This document shows, one piece after another, positions 15,530 to 21,765 of a stretch of 21,765 bases of DNA (the first letter of the stretch is position 1; each line of letters starts with the position of its first letter). The notes under the pieces were generated by a model. That model ran no database searches and was not told where the DNA came from. It saw nothing but the letters and a program-made list of their open reading frames with translations. A program made the translations under genes and the position numbers. Source of the DNA: CAZCVI01 sp964502145 (lineage in GTDB: Bacteria > Acidobacteriota > Aminicenantia > UBA2199); contig CAZCVI010000112.1 in the NCBI GenBank assembly GCA_964502145.1, positions 1 to 21,765 of the forward strand, written 5' to 3'.

Positions 15530-16801
15530 ATGAATACGGCATTCTACTCAGGTTTATCTGGTCTTTCTGCTTACGCGAGCGCTTTGAATATAGTAGGTAA
15601 CAATCTCGCCAATCTTAATACAGTGGGTTTTAAAACCTCGGAAATGAGTTTCGAGGACTTGGTGACCCGGACGTTTGGCGGCGTGTCTACGAATGGCGCG
15701 GGCAATCCGATGCAAGTAGGCCTGGGCACTTTTTCCAATTCCATCAGCGGTATATTTAGCCAGGGATCTATTCAATCGACTTCCGATGGCACGAATGTGG
15801 CCTTGGAAGGAAACGGCTTTTTTATCGTGGGGGATTCAGCGGAAGATCGTTTTTACACCCGTGCGGGAAACTTTTTCTTCAATGATGAAGGAAGCTTGAT
15901 CAACCCGGGTGGAAAATACGTGTTGGGTTATACGACCAAGGATGCCAATAATAATATTGTCCCTTCTGGTGCATTATCTGTGATTAGTTTGCCAGCGAAC
16001 ACGGTATCTGCGCCTGCGGCGAGTACTTTTTTCCAGATTTTCTCGAACCTGGATGTACGTTCGGCAGTGGGTACGGTCTACAGCGCTTCGACTACGATCT
16101 ACGATTCGAAGGGTGCAGCGCACACGATTACGATGGAATTCACACATCAAGCGCCTGTGGGCGGGAATGATACGTGGGGCTACCGGGCGTTGATCCCAGG
16201 AGCAGATGTAACGGGTGGTACAGCGGGAACTGATTTTCCCCTAGCGAATGGTACGATAAGTTTTGATGGCACGGGTACAATAGTGGGTGGGGCTGATGTG
16301 GTCATCAATATCCCGGTTTTCACCAATGGTGCGAATGCGATGGCTCTGAACTGGGATCTGGTTGATGATCTGGGTGTGGCCCGGGTAACGGGTTACCCTA
16401 TTCCGTCAACTACGAGTGCAACGAATACAGATGGTTACCCTCCGGGCAATTTGACCTCGGTGTTGGTGGACCAGAACGGTATTCTACAGGGTGTTTTTGA
16501 CAATGGCCAGGTAGAACAGATGGCGCAACTGGCTGTGGCGCAATTTAATAACCCGAAGGGGTTGATTCGCACGGGTCACAACTTGTATGGTGAGACCAAT
16601 GGTTCAGGTACACCGGCGATTGGCTCGGCCAATACTGGTGGCAGAGGTTCGGTGTTGGGTAGCGCGGTGGAATCGTCCAATGTGGACATGGCCACCGAAT
16701 TCACCCGGATGCTGGTTTTTGAACGGGGCTATCAAGCGAATTCAAAGACGATTACGACCTCGGATACAATTATTCAAACCGCGATCAGTTTGGTGCGATA
16801 A
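15530..16801 (+). CDS. flgE: Flagellar hook protein FlgE
   Basis: 423 aa. The N-terminal rod/hook signature is AFYSGLSGLSAYASALNIVG then NNLANLNTVGFKTSEMSFEDL. The middle FlgE region begins at TSDGTNVALEGNGFFIVGD, with beta-rich domains following. The C-terminal FlgE/FlgBC motif is AVESSNVDMATEFTRMLVFE then RGYQANSKTITTSDTIIQTA. It polymerises into the hook joining rod and filament. Its length is ordinary for the short-hook-protein class. GGGAGGT 5 bp before the ATG is a strong site. It is co-transcribed with flgD from the sigma-54 promoter, and probably reads on into flagellin 2, as no convincing terminator follows. Confidence 0.95.
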   Translation: MNTAFYSGLSGLSAYASALNIVGNNLANLNTVGFKTSEMSFEDLVTRTFGGVSTNGAGNPMQVGLGTFSNSISGIFSQGSIQSTSDGTNVALEGNGFFIVGDSAEDRFYTRAGNFFFNDEGSLINPGGKYVLGYTTKDANNNIVPSGALSVISLPANTVSAPAASTFFQIFSNLDVRSAVGTVYSASTTIYDSKGAAHTITMEFTHQAPVGGNDTWGYRALIPGADVTGGTAGTDFPLANGTISFDGTGTIVGGADVVINIPVFTNGANAMALNWDLVDDLGVARVTGYPIPSTTSATNTDGYPPGNLTSVLVDQNGILQGVFDNGQVEQMAQLAVAQFNNPKGLIRTGHNLYGETNGSGTPAIGSANTGGRGSVLGSAVESSNVDMATEFTRMLVFERGYQANSKTITTSDTIIQTAISLVR

Positions 16802-16825
16802 TATTGGAAACAACGGGTATAGATC

Positions 16826-16936
16826 ATGGATAACACCATGAAACAACCACAAGAAAAAGATAGACACGTAATGATCAGAGGGTTGTTACGTTTAACAATA
16901 AAAAAAGAATCCGTCGGAAATGAACCGGCGAAATAA
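16826..16936 (+). CDS. Possible 36-residue ORF between flgE and flagellin 2
   Basis: ATG at 16826 to TAA at 16934-16936, beginning MDNTMKQPQEKDRH, highly basic, with a short hydrophobic patch (MIRGLLRLTI). It fills most of the 153-bp gap. There is no good ribosome binding site. It is not FlbD, the small protein often found after flgE. Its 3' part overlaps the hairpin before flagellin 2, so it may be a leader sequence and not a protein gene. Confidence 0.2.
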   Translation: MDNTMKQPQEKDRHVMIRGLLRLTIKKESVGNEPAK

Positions 16937-16949
16937 AATTCATGGAGGA
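16912..16949 (+). promoter_or_regulatory. Flagellin 2 leader: hairpin and conserved ribosome binding site
   Basis: A 6-bp stem (CGTCGG, 16912-16917, with CCGGCG, 16925-16930, one G-U pair) with loop AAATGAA stands about 14 nt before GGAGGA (16944-16949). The binding-site block ATGGAGGAATAACATG is nearly identical to the flagellin 1 one. Unlike flagellin 1, no GGA is presented in a tight loop, and no sigma-28 or sigma-54 promoter is visible in this gap. Confidence 0.45.
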
Positions 16950-16954
16950 ATAAC

Positions 16955-17821
16955 ATGTCAGGACAAAGCTTTTCGGTATTAAACAACTTAGCATCGGTTG
17001 ATGCACAACGTAACCTTTATTTTTCGAACATGGGCTTAAACAAGACTTTGAGTCGGTTATCATCGGGCAAACGGATCACGGAAGCGGGCGATGATGCGGC
17101 GGGTCTGGCTATTGCCGCAAGTTTAAAAGCGGATTATACGGCCTTATCCCAGGCAGTGCGTAACGCGAATGATGGGGTAGCTATTGTACAGATCGCGGAT
17201 GGCGCATTGAGTAAAATCACGGATATGCTGACCCGTGCGGTAACTCTGGCGGAACAATCGGCCTCGGATACTGTTGGATTGGACGAAAAAGTCACTCTGA
17301 ATATTGAATACCGGCAGATACTGAATGAAATCAACCGGGTTATTTCAGTGGCCAACTTTAAAGGAGAACGACTCTTCAGCGTGAGCAATTCATACGCTAA
17401 AAGTATCTACGTGGGAGATACGCAACTAACCTCTTATATCACTATTTCTATTGGTGGTCCTAGGGGTTCGAATACGACTTCAATGGGGCTTACCAGTGGT
17501 ATTGGTGCGTCTATGAGTTTTTCCAGTATTGCTACGCGTCAGGGAGCAGTCTGGGTATTGCAAGAATTACAAACGGCTATCGCCTCGGTTTCTCGTTGGC
17601 GTGGTGTGCTGGGCGCACAACAGAACCGCTTGATCAACTCGGTCGCAATTATCCAGGTGCAATCGCAAAACTTGCAAGCGGCTGAATCGGTAATCATGGA
17701 CGCGAATATGGCGGAAGAAGTAGTCAACATGACTAAATACCAGATATTATTGCAATCGGGTATGTCTTCTCTGGCTCAAGCCAATGCGAGTGCGCAATTG
17801 GTTCTGCAACTGTTCAGATAA
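16955..17821 (+). CDS. Flagellin 2, compact form
   Basis: 288 aa. Complete N-terminal (SVLNNLASVDAQRNLYF, LSSGKRI, DDAAGLAIA, QAVRNANDGVAIVQIADGAL) and C-terminal (VLGAQQNRLINS, DANMAEEVVNMTK, QANASAQLVLQLFR) flagellin domains flank a short central part that differs most from flagellin 1 (GPRGSNTTSMGLTSG region). D2/D3 are absent. The gene follows flgE on the same strand with only leader sequence between, so it is probably expressed with the hook genes from the sigma-54 promoter. A minor or hook-proximal filament subunit is one reading; this is inference. It is followed by a structured intergenic region and then a convergent operon. Confidence 0.94.
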   Translation: MSGQSFSVLNNLASVDAQRNLYFSNMGLNKTLSRLSSGKRITEAGDDAAGLAIAASLKADYTALSQAVRNANDGVAIVQIADGALSKITDMLTRAVTLAEQSASDTVGLDEKVTLNIEYRQILNEINRVISVANFKGERLFSVSNSYAKSIYVGDTQLTSYITISIGGPRGSNTTSMGLTSGIGASMSFSSIATRQGAVWVLQELQTAIASVSRWRGVLGAQQNRLINSVAIIQVQSQNLQAAESVIMDANMAEEVVNMTKYQILLQSGMSSLAQANASAQLVLQLFR

Positions 17822-17855
17822 GAGCTAAAGAGTAAGTGTTAATTGGAAATTTATA

Positions 17856-17966
17856 CCGTCAGTAGACGGACCTGACATGTGATAGTGCTCATGGCTCACC
17901 TCCGGTGGTTCATAAGAATCGGAAATTTTTTATGAACTACTGGCAGCGAGCCATGAGCCGGGTCAG
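17856..17966. repeat. Long imperfect hairpin element between convergent genes
   Basis: The 11-bp perfect arms GCTCATGGCTC (17887-17897) and GAGCCATGAGC (17948-17958) continue inward through a partly paired section to GGTTCATAA/TTATGAACT, giving a stem of about 29 bp with a 14-nt loop. An outer CTGAC/GTCAG pair (17872-17876, 17962-17966) and a small side hairpin CCGTC-AGTA-GACGG (17856-17869) adjoin. No T-run follows on either strand. It could serve as a terminator, a REP/MITE-like element or an RNA; only the structure is seen. Confidence 0.55.
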
Positions 17967-18006
17967 CCTTTGATGATAGGAAAAATGAATGAAACGTGAT
18001 TGGTGT

Positions 18007-19233
18007 TTAGAACATATCGGTGAAGAACTTGACCTCTTTGTTGTCGAGGTTCTCACGCAGATGCATGTAACAACCGGGACAAGCAGTCACCACGGTATGG
18101 GCACCAAGTTCTGTTAGTTTAGCGACTTTTTTATGCAATATTTTCTTTGAAGTTGCCGGAAAGCCCACTGAAAAGATGCCGGCGAAACCGCAACATAAGG
18201 CGGATTTGTCATCCACAAATTGTTCTCCGAGTTGTTTTAAAAAATGTCTGGGCGCGGCACCTAGTCCCAAGCTTTTTACATTATGACAGGGGTCATGCCA
18301 CGTGACTTTCTCTCCGCTATGCTCAACAAAGTTTTCCTTTATATGGGCGTCGTTCATATGGGTATAAAAGAACTGGGTCAACTCGAAAATTTCAAAGGGT
18401 TTCGTCTGGTTTGGTCCCCATTCATAATACTTTTGAAAGGCCATAGCGCCAGTACCACAGGGAACGACGAGATACTTGAATTTAAAATGGGAAAAAAGCG
18501 CGATGTTGGTCTGGCGCAAGGAAACAAACTTGTCCTGCCAGCCCTGGGAAAGGTAAGGAAAGCCACAACACACATACCCCTCTGGGATCACAACGGAAAA
18601 GCCATGCTCCCTTAATAAAGCGACGGACTTCTCAATTATAGCGGGATAAAAATGGGTGGTAACACAACCAGGGAAAAAAAGGATGTCATACTCTTCTTGT
18701 TGGGGGGCAGCACTACAGAGTTTTTTTAGACTGATACTGGCTTTGCGACGGCGGGGAATAGTTAACTTGCGCCGCAAGGGTGTTGCAGCGAAAAGATCAA
18801 CGACCCAGGCGAACTTTTTGAAGAGGAGGGACTGGTAAAAATAGAGGATAATCTTTTTAAAGAAAGGGATCCGACTGCCCTGGGAGGCTTTATTGCGATA
18901 ATCAATCATCATCTCGGTGAACTTGACGCCATTGGTGCAGATATTTTCGCAACTGCCACACAAGGCACACTGGGAAATCATTTTTTTACTGGCGCTACTG
19001 GCTTTTAAACGGCCATCAAGGAGGTATTTGATGAGGTTCACGCGGCCCCGGGGGGATAGGGGCTCCTCTAACTCGGCATTGTACACGGGGCAGGCAAAGA
19101 GGCAATTACCACAAGAGGAACAGAGGTCGGTGATTTCGTTGATGTGTTGGCAAGAGTTTTTGGGAGTTATGGGAGTTGTGGGAATTATGGGAAGTATGGG
19201 AGGAATGGGAGTTGTGGGAGTGGCGTGGGTCAT
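18007..19233 (-). CDS. GlcF/LutA-type iron-sulfur protein with two CCG domains
   Basis: 408 aa. Two [4Fe-4S] ferredoxin motifs, C38/C41/C44/C48 (LCSSCGNCLFACP) and C89/C92/C95/C99 (CALCGSCENIC), are followed by two cysteine-rich CCG domains: C190, C222-C223 (CCGFPYLSQGW), C259; and C316 (HDPCH), C347-C348 (CCGFAGIFSVG), C385/C388 (CPGC). This is the layout of the glycolate oxidase iron-sulfur subunit GlcF and related electron-transfer partners of FAD-linked 2-hydroxyacid dehydrogenases. No flavin subunit is nearby, so the substrate is unknown. The start at 19233 overlaps the glycosyltransferase stop as ATGA, which supports it, so the preceding repeat-encoded segment is translated: residues 4-24 read as seven x-x-Pro triplets. 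The gene ends the glycosyltransferase operon. Confidence 0.88.
   Translation of the reverse strand: MTHATPTTPIPPILPIIPTTPITPKNSCQHINEITDLCSSCGNCLFACPVYNAELEEPLSPRGRVNLIKYLLDGRLKASSASKKMISQCALCGSCENICTNGVKFTEMMIDYRNKASQGSRIPFFKKIILYFYQSLLFKKFAWVVDLFAATPLRRKLTIPRRRKASISLKKLCSAAPQQEEYDILFFPGCVTTHFYPAIIEKSVALLREHGFSVVIPEGYVCCGFPYLSQGWQDKFVSLRQTNIALFSHFKFKYLVVPCGTGAMAFQKYYEWGPNQTKPFEIFELTQFFYTHMNDAHIKENFVEHSGEKVTWHDPCHNVKSLGLGAAPRHFLKQLGEQFVDDKSALCCGFAGIFSVGFPATSKKILHKKVAKLTELGAHTVVTACPGCYMHLRENLDNKEVKFFTDMF
19162..19224. repeat. Translated 9-bp minisatellite, seven copies
   Basis: Seven consecutive 9-mers of GGGAGTTAT type occur: 19162, 19171, 19180, 19189, 19198, 19207 and 19216. On the coding strand each gives three codons ending in CCC, so the protein reads ATP TTP IPP ILP IIP TTP ITP near the N-terminus of the CCG protein. 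The unit length is exactly nine, so copy-number change would not shift the frame. Confidence 0.85.
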
Positions 19234-20408
19234 TGGGGCACCTGTAGGTGGGCAAGTTGTTTTTTGATGGTGGCGATGACGATGTCCCAGGCATAGTGCT
19301 GGCTGACATAAAGAAAGCCTTGGCGGCCCATGTGTTGGCGGAGTTTACGATGATCGTAAAGGGTATAAAAATGGTGCAGAAATTCTTGGACATTGTCATA
19401 GGCAAAACCACCACCGGAAATATCGACGTGTTCGCATAGGACATGGCACTTCTTGTTGACAAGCACGGGTGTTTCCTGGGAAAAAGATTCAAGGGTGGTG
19501 ATAGAAAGGCTCTCTACTGGTGAGGGTTGCACGGATAATACGGCACCTTTAAAGGCGGATAGTTTTTCCTCTTCGGAAACAAAACCGACATACTTTAAAC
19601 CTTCAATGGAGGGAATATCCATTAGTTGTTTCCCAATCAAGACAAAATCAACGAGGCGGTTTTGGCGCATTTCGCGGTAAGCTTCAAAGACGGGTTCTAA
19701 TCCTTTGCCCCGCTCAATTCGTCCGGCATATAAAATATAAGGCGCATATTGCAAATACTGGTGCTGAAACACTTGGGGAGAAATTCCGGTGCGAATATCG
19801 GTGCCACTACGCACGAGACAACACATCTTGTTGGGCTGGAAGGTGCGTTGCACAAATGCCATCTCAGCTCCGGTGAGGAAAAAAAGGGCATGGGGACGGG
19901 AAAAGACACTGGTCATGGCTTTCATATAAATAGGCGCTTCATCATGGGCGGTGGGAAATAATACGGCGGGTTTGTCAGGGGCTATGGCTTGGAGTCCAGC
20001 GATAGTGGTATAATATAAATAAGTAAAAAAGATAAACACATCAATATCGGCCTGGGCTTGTTGTAATCCTGCAAGTAAATCGGGGACATAGGGGCCTTGT
20101 TCGCGAAGCCAACGGGTCTCATCCCGTTTGGATGGGTCCTGGCTAAAAAATTCAGTGGAATAGGCATTAAAACGTTCGATATTTCGTTCTTCGGCGACAT
20201 CGTAACGTTTTATTGCGACTCCTTTTAGAATAGAATCGCCGGTTGGGAAATGGGGTTTCCAGGTGATATAATCTTTGGCCGTGGTCGTGAACACGGTAAC
20301 CTGGGTTCCTGAGGCATTCAATCGTTCGGCTACATCGCGGGCCAGAGTTTCCGCGCCACCAACTACTTCTTTACCGTACCGTTGTACGACTATACCGATT
20401 CTTAACAT
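19230..20408 (-). CDS. GT4-family glycosyltransferase
   Basis: 392 aa with a GT-B fold. The N-terminal Rossmann half starts IGIVVQRYGKEVVGGAETLA (GGAE at 17-20). The C-terminal half has YILYAGRIERGKGLEPVFEA (about 224-243) and the retaining GT4 E-x7-E pair E299/E307 (VESLSITTLESF). The enzyme would transfer a sugar from a nucleotide donor in the cytoplasm; donor and acceptor cannot be read from sequence. The start is 2 bp after the preceding glycosyltransferase, and its stop overlaps the next start (ATGA), so the three genes form a tight operon. Cell-surface polysaccharide or flagellin glycosylation are both possible; the neighbouring flagellar genes only hint at the latter. Confidence 0.88.
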   Translation of the reverse strand: MLRIGIVVQRYGKEVVGGAETLARDVAERLNASGTQVTVFTTTAKDYITWKPHFPTGDSILKGVAIKRYDVAEERNIERFNAYSTEFFSQDPSKRDETRWLREQGPYVPDLLAGLQQAQADIDVFIFFTYLYYTTIAGLQAIAPDKPAVLFPTAHDEAPIYMKAMTSVFSRPHALFFLTGAEMAFVQRTFQPNKMCCLVRSGTDIRTGISPQVFQHQYLQYAPYILYAGRIERGKGLEPVFEAYREMRQNRLVDFVLIGKQLMDIPSIEGLKYVGFVSEEEKLSAFKGAVLSVQPSPVESLSITTLESFSQETPVLVNKKCHVLCEHVDISGGGFAYDNVQEFLHHFYTLYDHRKLRQHMGRQGFLYVSQHYAWDIVIATIKKQLAHLQVPQ

Positions 20409-20410
20409 CG

Positions 20411-21475
20411 TTATAGCTCCTGCAACAGGGCGAGTAATTTTTCGGGTTTTGAATCCTCACGGTACTTCTGAATCCGTTGGTGTTGGAACGCTTGCATTTT
20501 TTCCCGGAGTGGTTCATCATAGAGCACTTTTTCCACGAGTCCGGCCACAGTAGGAATTTGTTTTTCTTTGAAGAGGATACCGGAACCAGCCAATGTCTCG
20601 GCAACAGCACCGGCATCATATGCGACTATAGGAACCTGAAAATAACTGCTTTCAATCAAAGGCAAACAAAAACCTTCATGTTCGCTCATGGATAAAAAGA
20701 CATCGCCCAAGCGGAACACGGACAATAGTTCGGCAAGTGGAATATGACCGGTAAAAAAGATATCCTCGGAACTGAGATAAAACCGCGAGGCAAGGTCACG
20801 CACGGCAAAAAAATAGCGGGGCAGGGTGTGGGTATTGCCAGCTACAATAAGACGGATGGAAGGGGAAAGATATTTTTTATAAAAAAACAATACTTTGATT
20901 AAATCCTCTATTTTTTTATTGGGGGTGATACGGCCCACAAAGATAATGTTTTTACGTTCATCGTCGAGCAATTTGTAGTAGGCAGTGCTATGGGGACAAT
21001 CGTAGTCTTCCAAGTTGATGAGTAGTGGTGAGACCTGCACGTTTTTAAAATTCAGTGCGAGTAATTCACGGGCATTAAAATGGGATACGGCGATTGAGGT
21101 ATCAAAACAATCGGCTAAACGGGCGAGGTGTATTCTGCCCTGGGTGGTGAAACGAACGAGGTGGTCGGAGAAGTCGGTGAAGAAGTGAGGGGGAGTAATA
21201 TTATGGTAAATCATGGCTTTTTTCCCATTGGTGTGGAGGAAAAAATCTGTGAGTTCGGAAGGAATAGCAAAGTGGAGGATTTTTAAGGAGTTGGGGGTGG
21301 GGTTCTTCAAGTATTCATCAAAAAGAACAGCATGTTCCAGCAGGCATTGGTCACATGTCATGGCGATGATGCGACTTTCTATGCCTTTATGGAGTAGAAA
21401 GCGGTGGAACCCATACGCGGAATTGCCAATGGCATCACCATAGTGAAAAGCGGGTAAAAATTGTTCAACGATCAT
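20411..21475 (-). CDS. GT4-family glycosyltransferase
   Basis: 354 aa, GT-B. The N-terminal half opens VEQFLPAFHYGDAIGNSA and contains an AMIYHNITPPHFF motif often seen in mannosyl/rhamnosyl-type GT4 enzymes of O-antigen clusters. The C-terminal half has NIIFVGRITPNKKIEDLI (about 176-193) and SEHEGFCLPLIES with the E267/E275 E-x7-E pair. Donor and acceptor are not determined. It is the first gene of the operon; a GAGGT lies 8 bp before the ATG, and a good promoter lies upstream. The second glycosyltransferase follows after 2 bp. Confidence 0.88.
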   Translation of the reverse strand: MIVEQFLPAFHYGDAIGNSAYGFHRFLLHKGIESRIIAMTCDQCLLEHAVLFDEYLKNPTPNSLKILHFAIPSELTDFFLHTNGKKAMIYHNITPPHFFTDFSDHLVRFTTQGRIHLARLADCFDTSIAVSHFNARELLALNFKNVQVSPLLINLEDYDCPHSTAYYKLLDDERKNIIFVGRITPNKKIEDLIKVLFFYKKYLSPSIRLIVAGNTHTLPRYFFAVRDLASRFYLSSEDIFFTGHIPLAELLSVFRLGDVFLSMSEHEGFCLPLIESSYFQVPIVAYDAGAVAETLAGSGILFKEKQIPTVAGLVEKVLYDEPLREKMQAFQHQRIQKYREDSKPEKLLALLQEL

Positions 21476-21517
21476 AGCAAAATACCTCGCGAAAAAAGAG
21501 TGTGGCTTTAATGTTGA

Positions 21518-21546
21518 ATGATACCATTAACACGACCTTTTTTCAA
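21518..21546 (-). promoter_or_regulatory. Predicted promoter for the glycosyltransferase operon
   Basis: Minus strand -35 TTGAAA (21541-21546), 17-bp spacer, -10 TATCAT (21518-21523) preceded by TGG. Each hexamer is 5/6. It lies about 35 bp from the edge of the 61-bp repeat array, which is upstream of it. Confidence 0.6.
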
Positions 21547-21576
21547 GTGGGGGGGAACTGCCTAAATCCGCCCAAT

Positions 21577-21765
21577 GGTCACCAGCGACTGAAAATCACT
21601 CATTATTGTCCCGGGTTGGACAAAATTGTCCGCCATCGGTCATCCACGACAAAAAATCACTCATCATTGTCCCTAATTGGACAAAATTGTCCGCCATCGG
21701 TCATCCACGTCTGAAAATCACTCATCATTGTCCCTTGTTGGACAAAATTGTCCGCCATCGGTCAT
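21577..21765. repeat. 61-bp tandem repeat array, three full copies and running off the window
   Basis: Units begin with GGTCA at 21577, 21638, 21699 and 21760, exactly 61 bp apart; the fourth is cut by the window end. A degenerate partial copy precedes the first. Each unit contains TTGTCC-N6-GGACAA-AA-TTGTCC, whose arms are invariant while the inner loop varies (CGGGTT, CTAATT, CTTGTT). A second variable patch is near the unit start. No reading frame of note is present between 21476 and 21765. Confidence 0.9.

Noticed and set aside
16883..16898. TTGTTA-CGTT-TAACAA dyad as a terminator between flgE and flagellin 2
   Set aside because: It is a weak AT-rich stem with one G-C pair and no T-run following, so read-through into flagellin 2 remains likely.
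19106..19492. A minus-strand frame of 128 codons rich in Ser-His-Asn repeats
   Set aside because: It is the 9-bp minisatellite read in another frame across the junction of two well-supported genes.
21577..21765. CRISPR array
   Set aside because: The whole 61-bp unit is conserved, with only a few loop changes. There are no unique spacers and no cas genes in the window.

Overview
The window is a bacterial chromosome segment of moderate GC content with dense, operon-like coding on both strands. It looks like a motile, largely anaerobic bacterium. Motility is shown by two flagellins, hook, cap and chaperone genes. Anaerobic metabolism is shown by an oxygen-sensitive glycyl radical enzyme with its radical-SAM activase and by two bis-[4Fe-4S] proteins. 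A secreted S9 peptidase with a signal peptide fits a Gram-negative type envelope. I cannot place the organism in a phylum from these genes alone. No rRNA, tRNA, CRISPR array, transposase or prophage gene was recognised.

Layout. 1-315: an unassigned reading frame cut by the window edge and a good promoter. 316-3398 (+): a DUF362-type bis-[4Fe-4S] protein, a YedJ-like HD phosphohydrolase and an unrecognised four-helix membrane protein with a Pro/Thr-rich tail. 3415-3486: a stem-loop and 9-bp repeats between convergent genes. 3520-9209 (-): a dipeptidyl peptidase IV with its own promoter, then (upstream in transcription) the glycyl radical enzyme trans-4-hydroxy-L-proline dehydratase (HypD) and its activase. 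A GntR/FCD regulator (9464-10138, +) is divergent from them, and a perfect 18-bp palindrome lies over the predicted activase promoter. This reads as a locus for taking apart proline/hydroxyproline-rich peptides.

10173-17821: a two-armed flagellar locus. The minus arm is flagellin 1 - flaG - fliD - fliS - a FliT-position protein. The plus arm is flgD - flgE - (tiny ORF) - flagellin 2. The 392-bp divergent region holds a sigma-28-like promoter facing flagellin 1, an exact sigma-54 consensus facing flgD, and a cluster of inverted repeats where enhancer sites for a sigma-54 activator would sit. The flagellin 1 leader has a CsrA-type GGA hairpin. The parsimonious reading is that the hook arm, carrying flagellin 2, is sigma-54 driven, and the filament arm is sigma-28 driven.

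17822-21765: an unusual long hairpin, then a minus-strand operon of two GT4 glycosyltransferases and a GlcF/CCG-type iron-sulfur protein. The N-terminus of the last is built from a translated 9-bp minisatellite. The operon has a good promoter. Upstream of that promoter, a 61-bp tandem repeat array with an invariant TTGTCC/GGACAA stem runs off the window end.

The less ordinary content is mainly the compact HypD/activase/GntR/DPP-IV neighbourhood, the dual-sigma flagellin arrangement, and three separate 9-bp minisatellites plus the 61-bp array.
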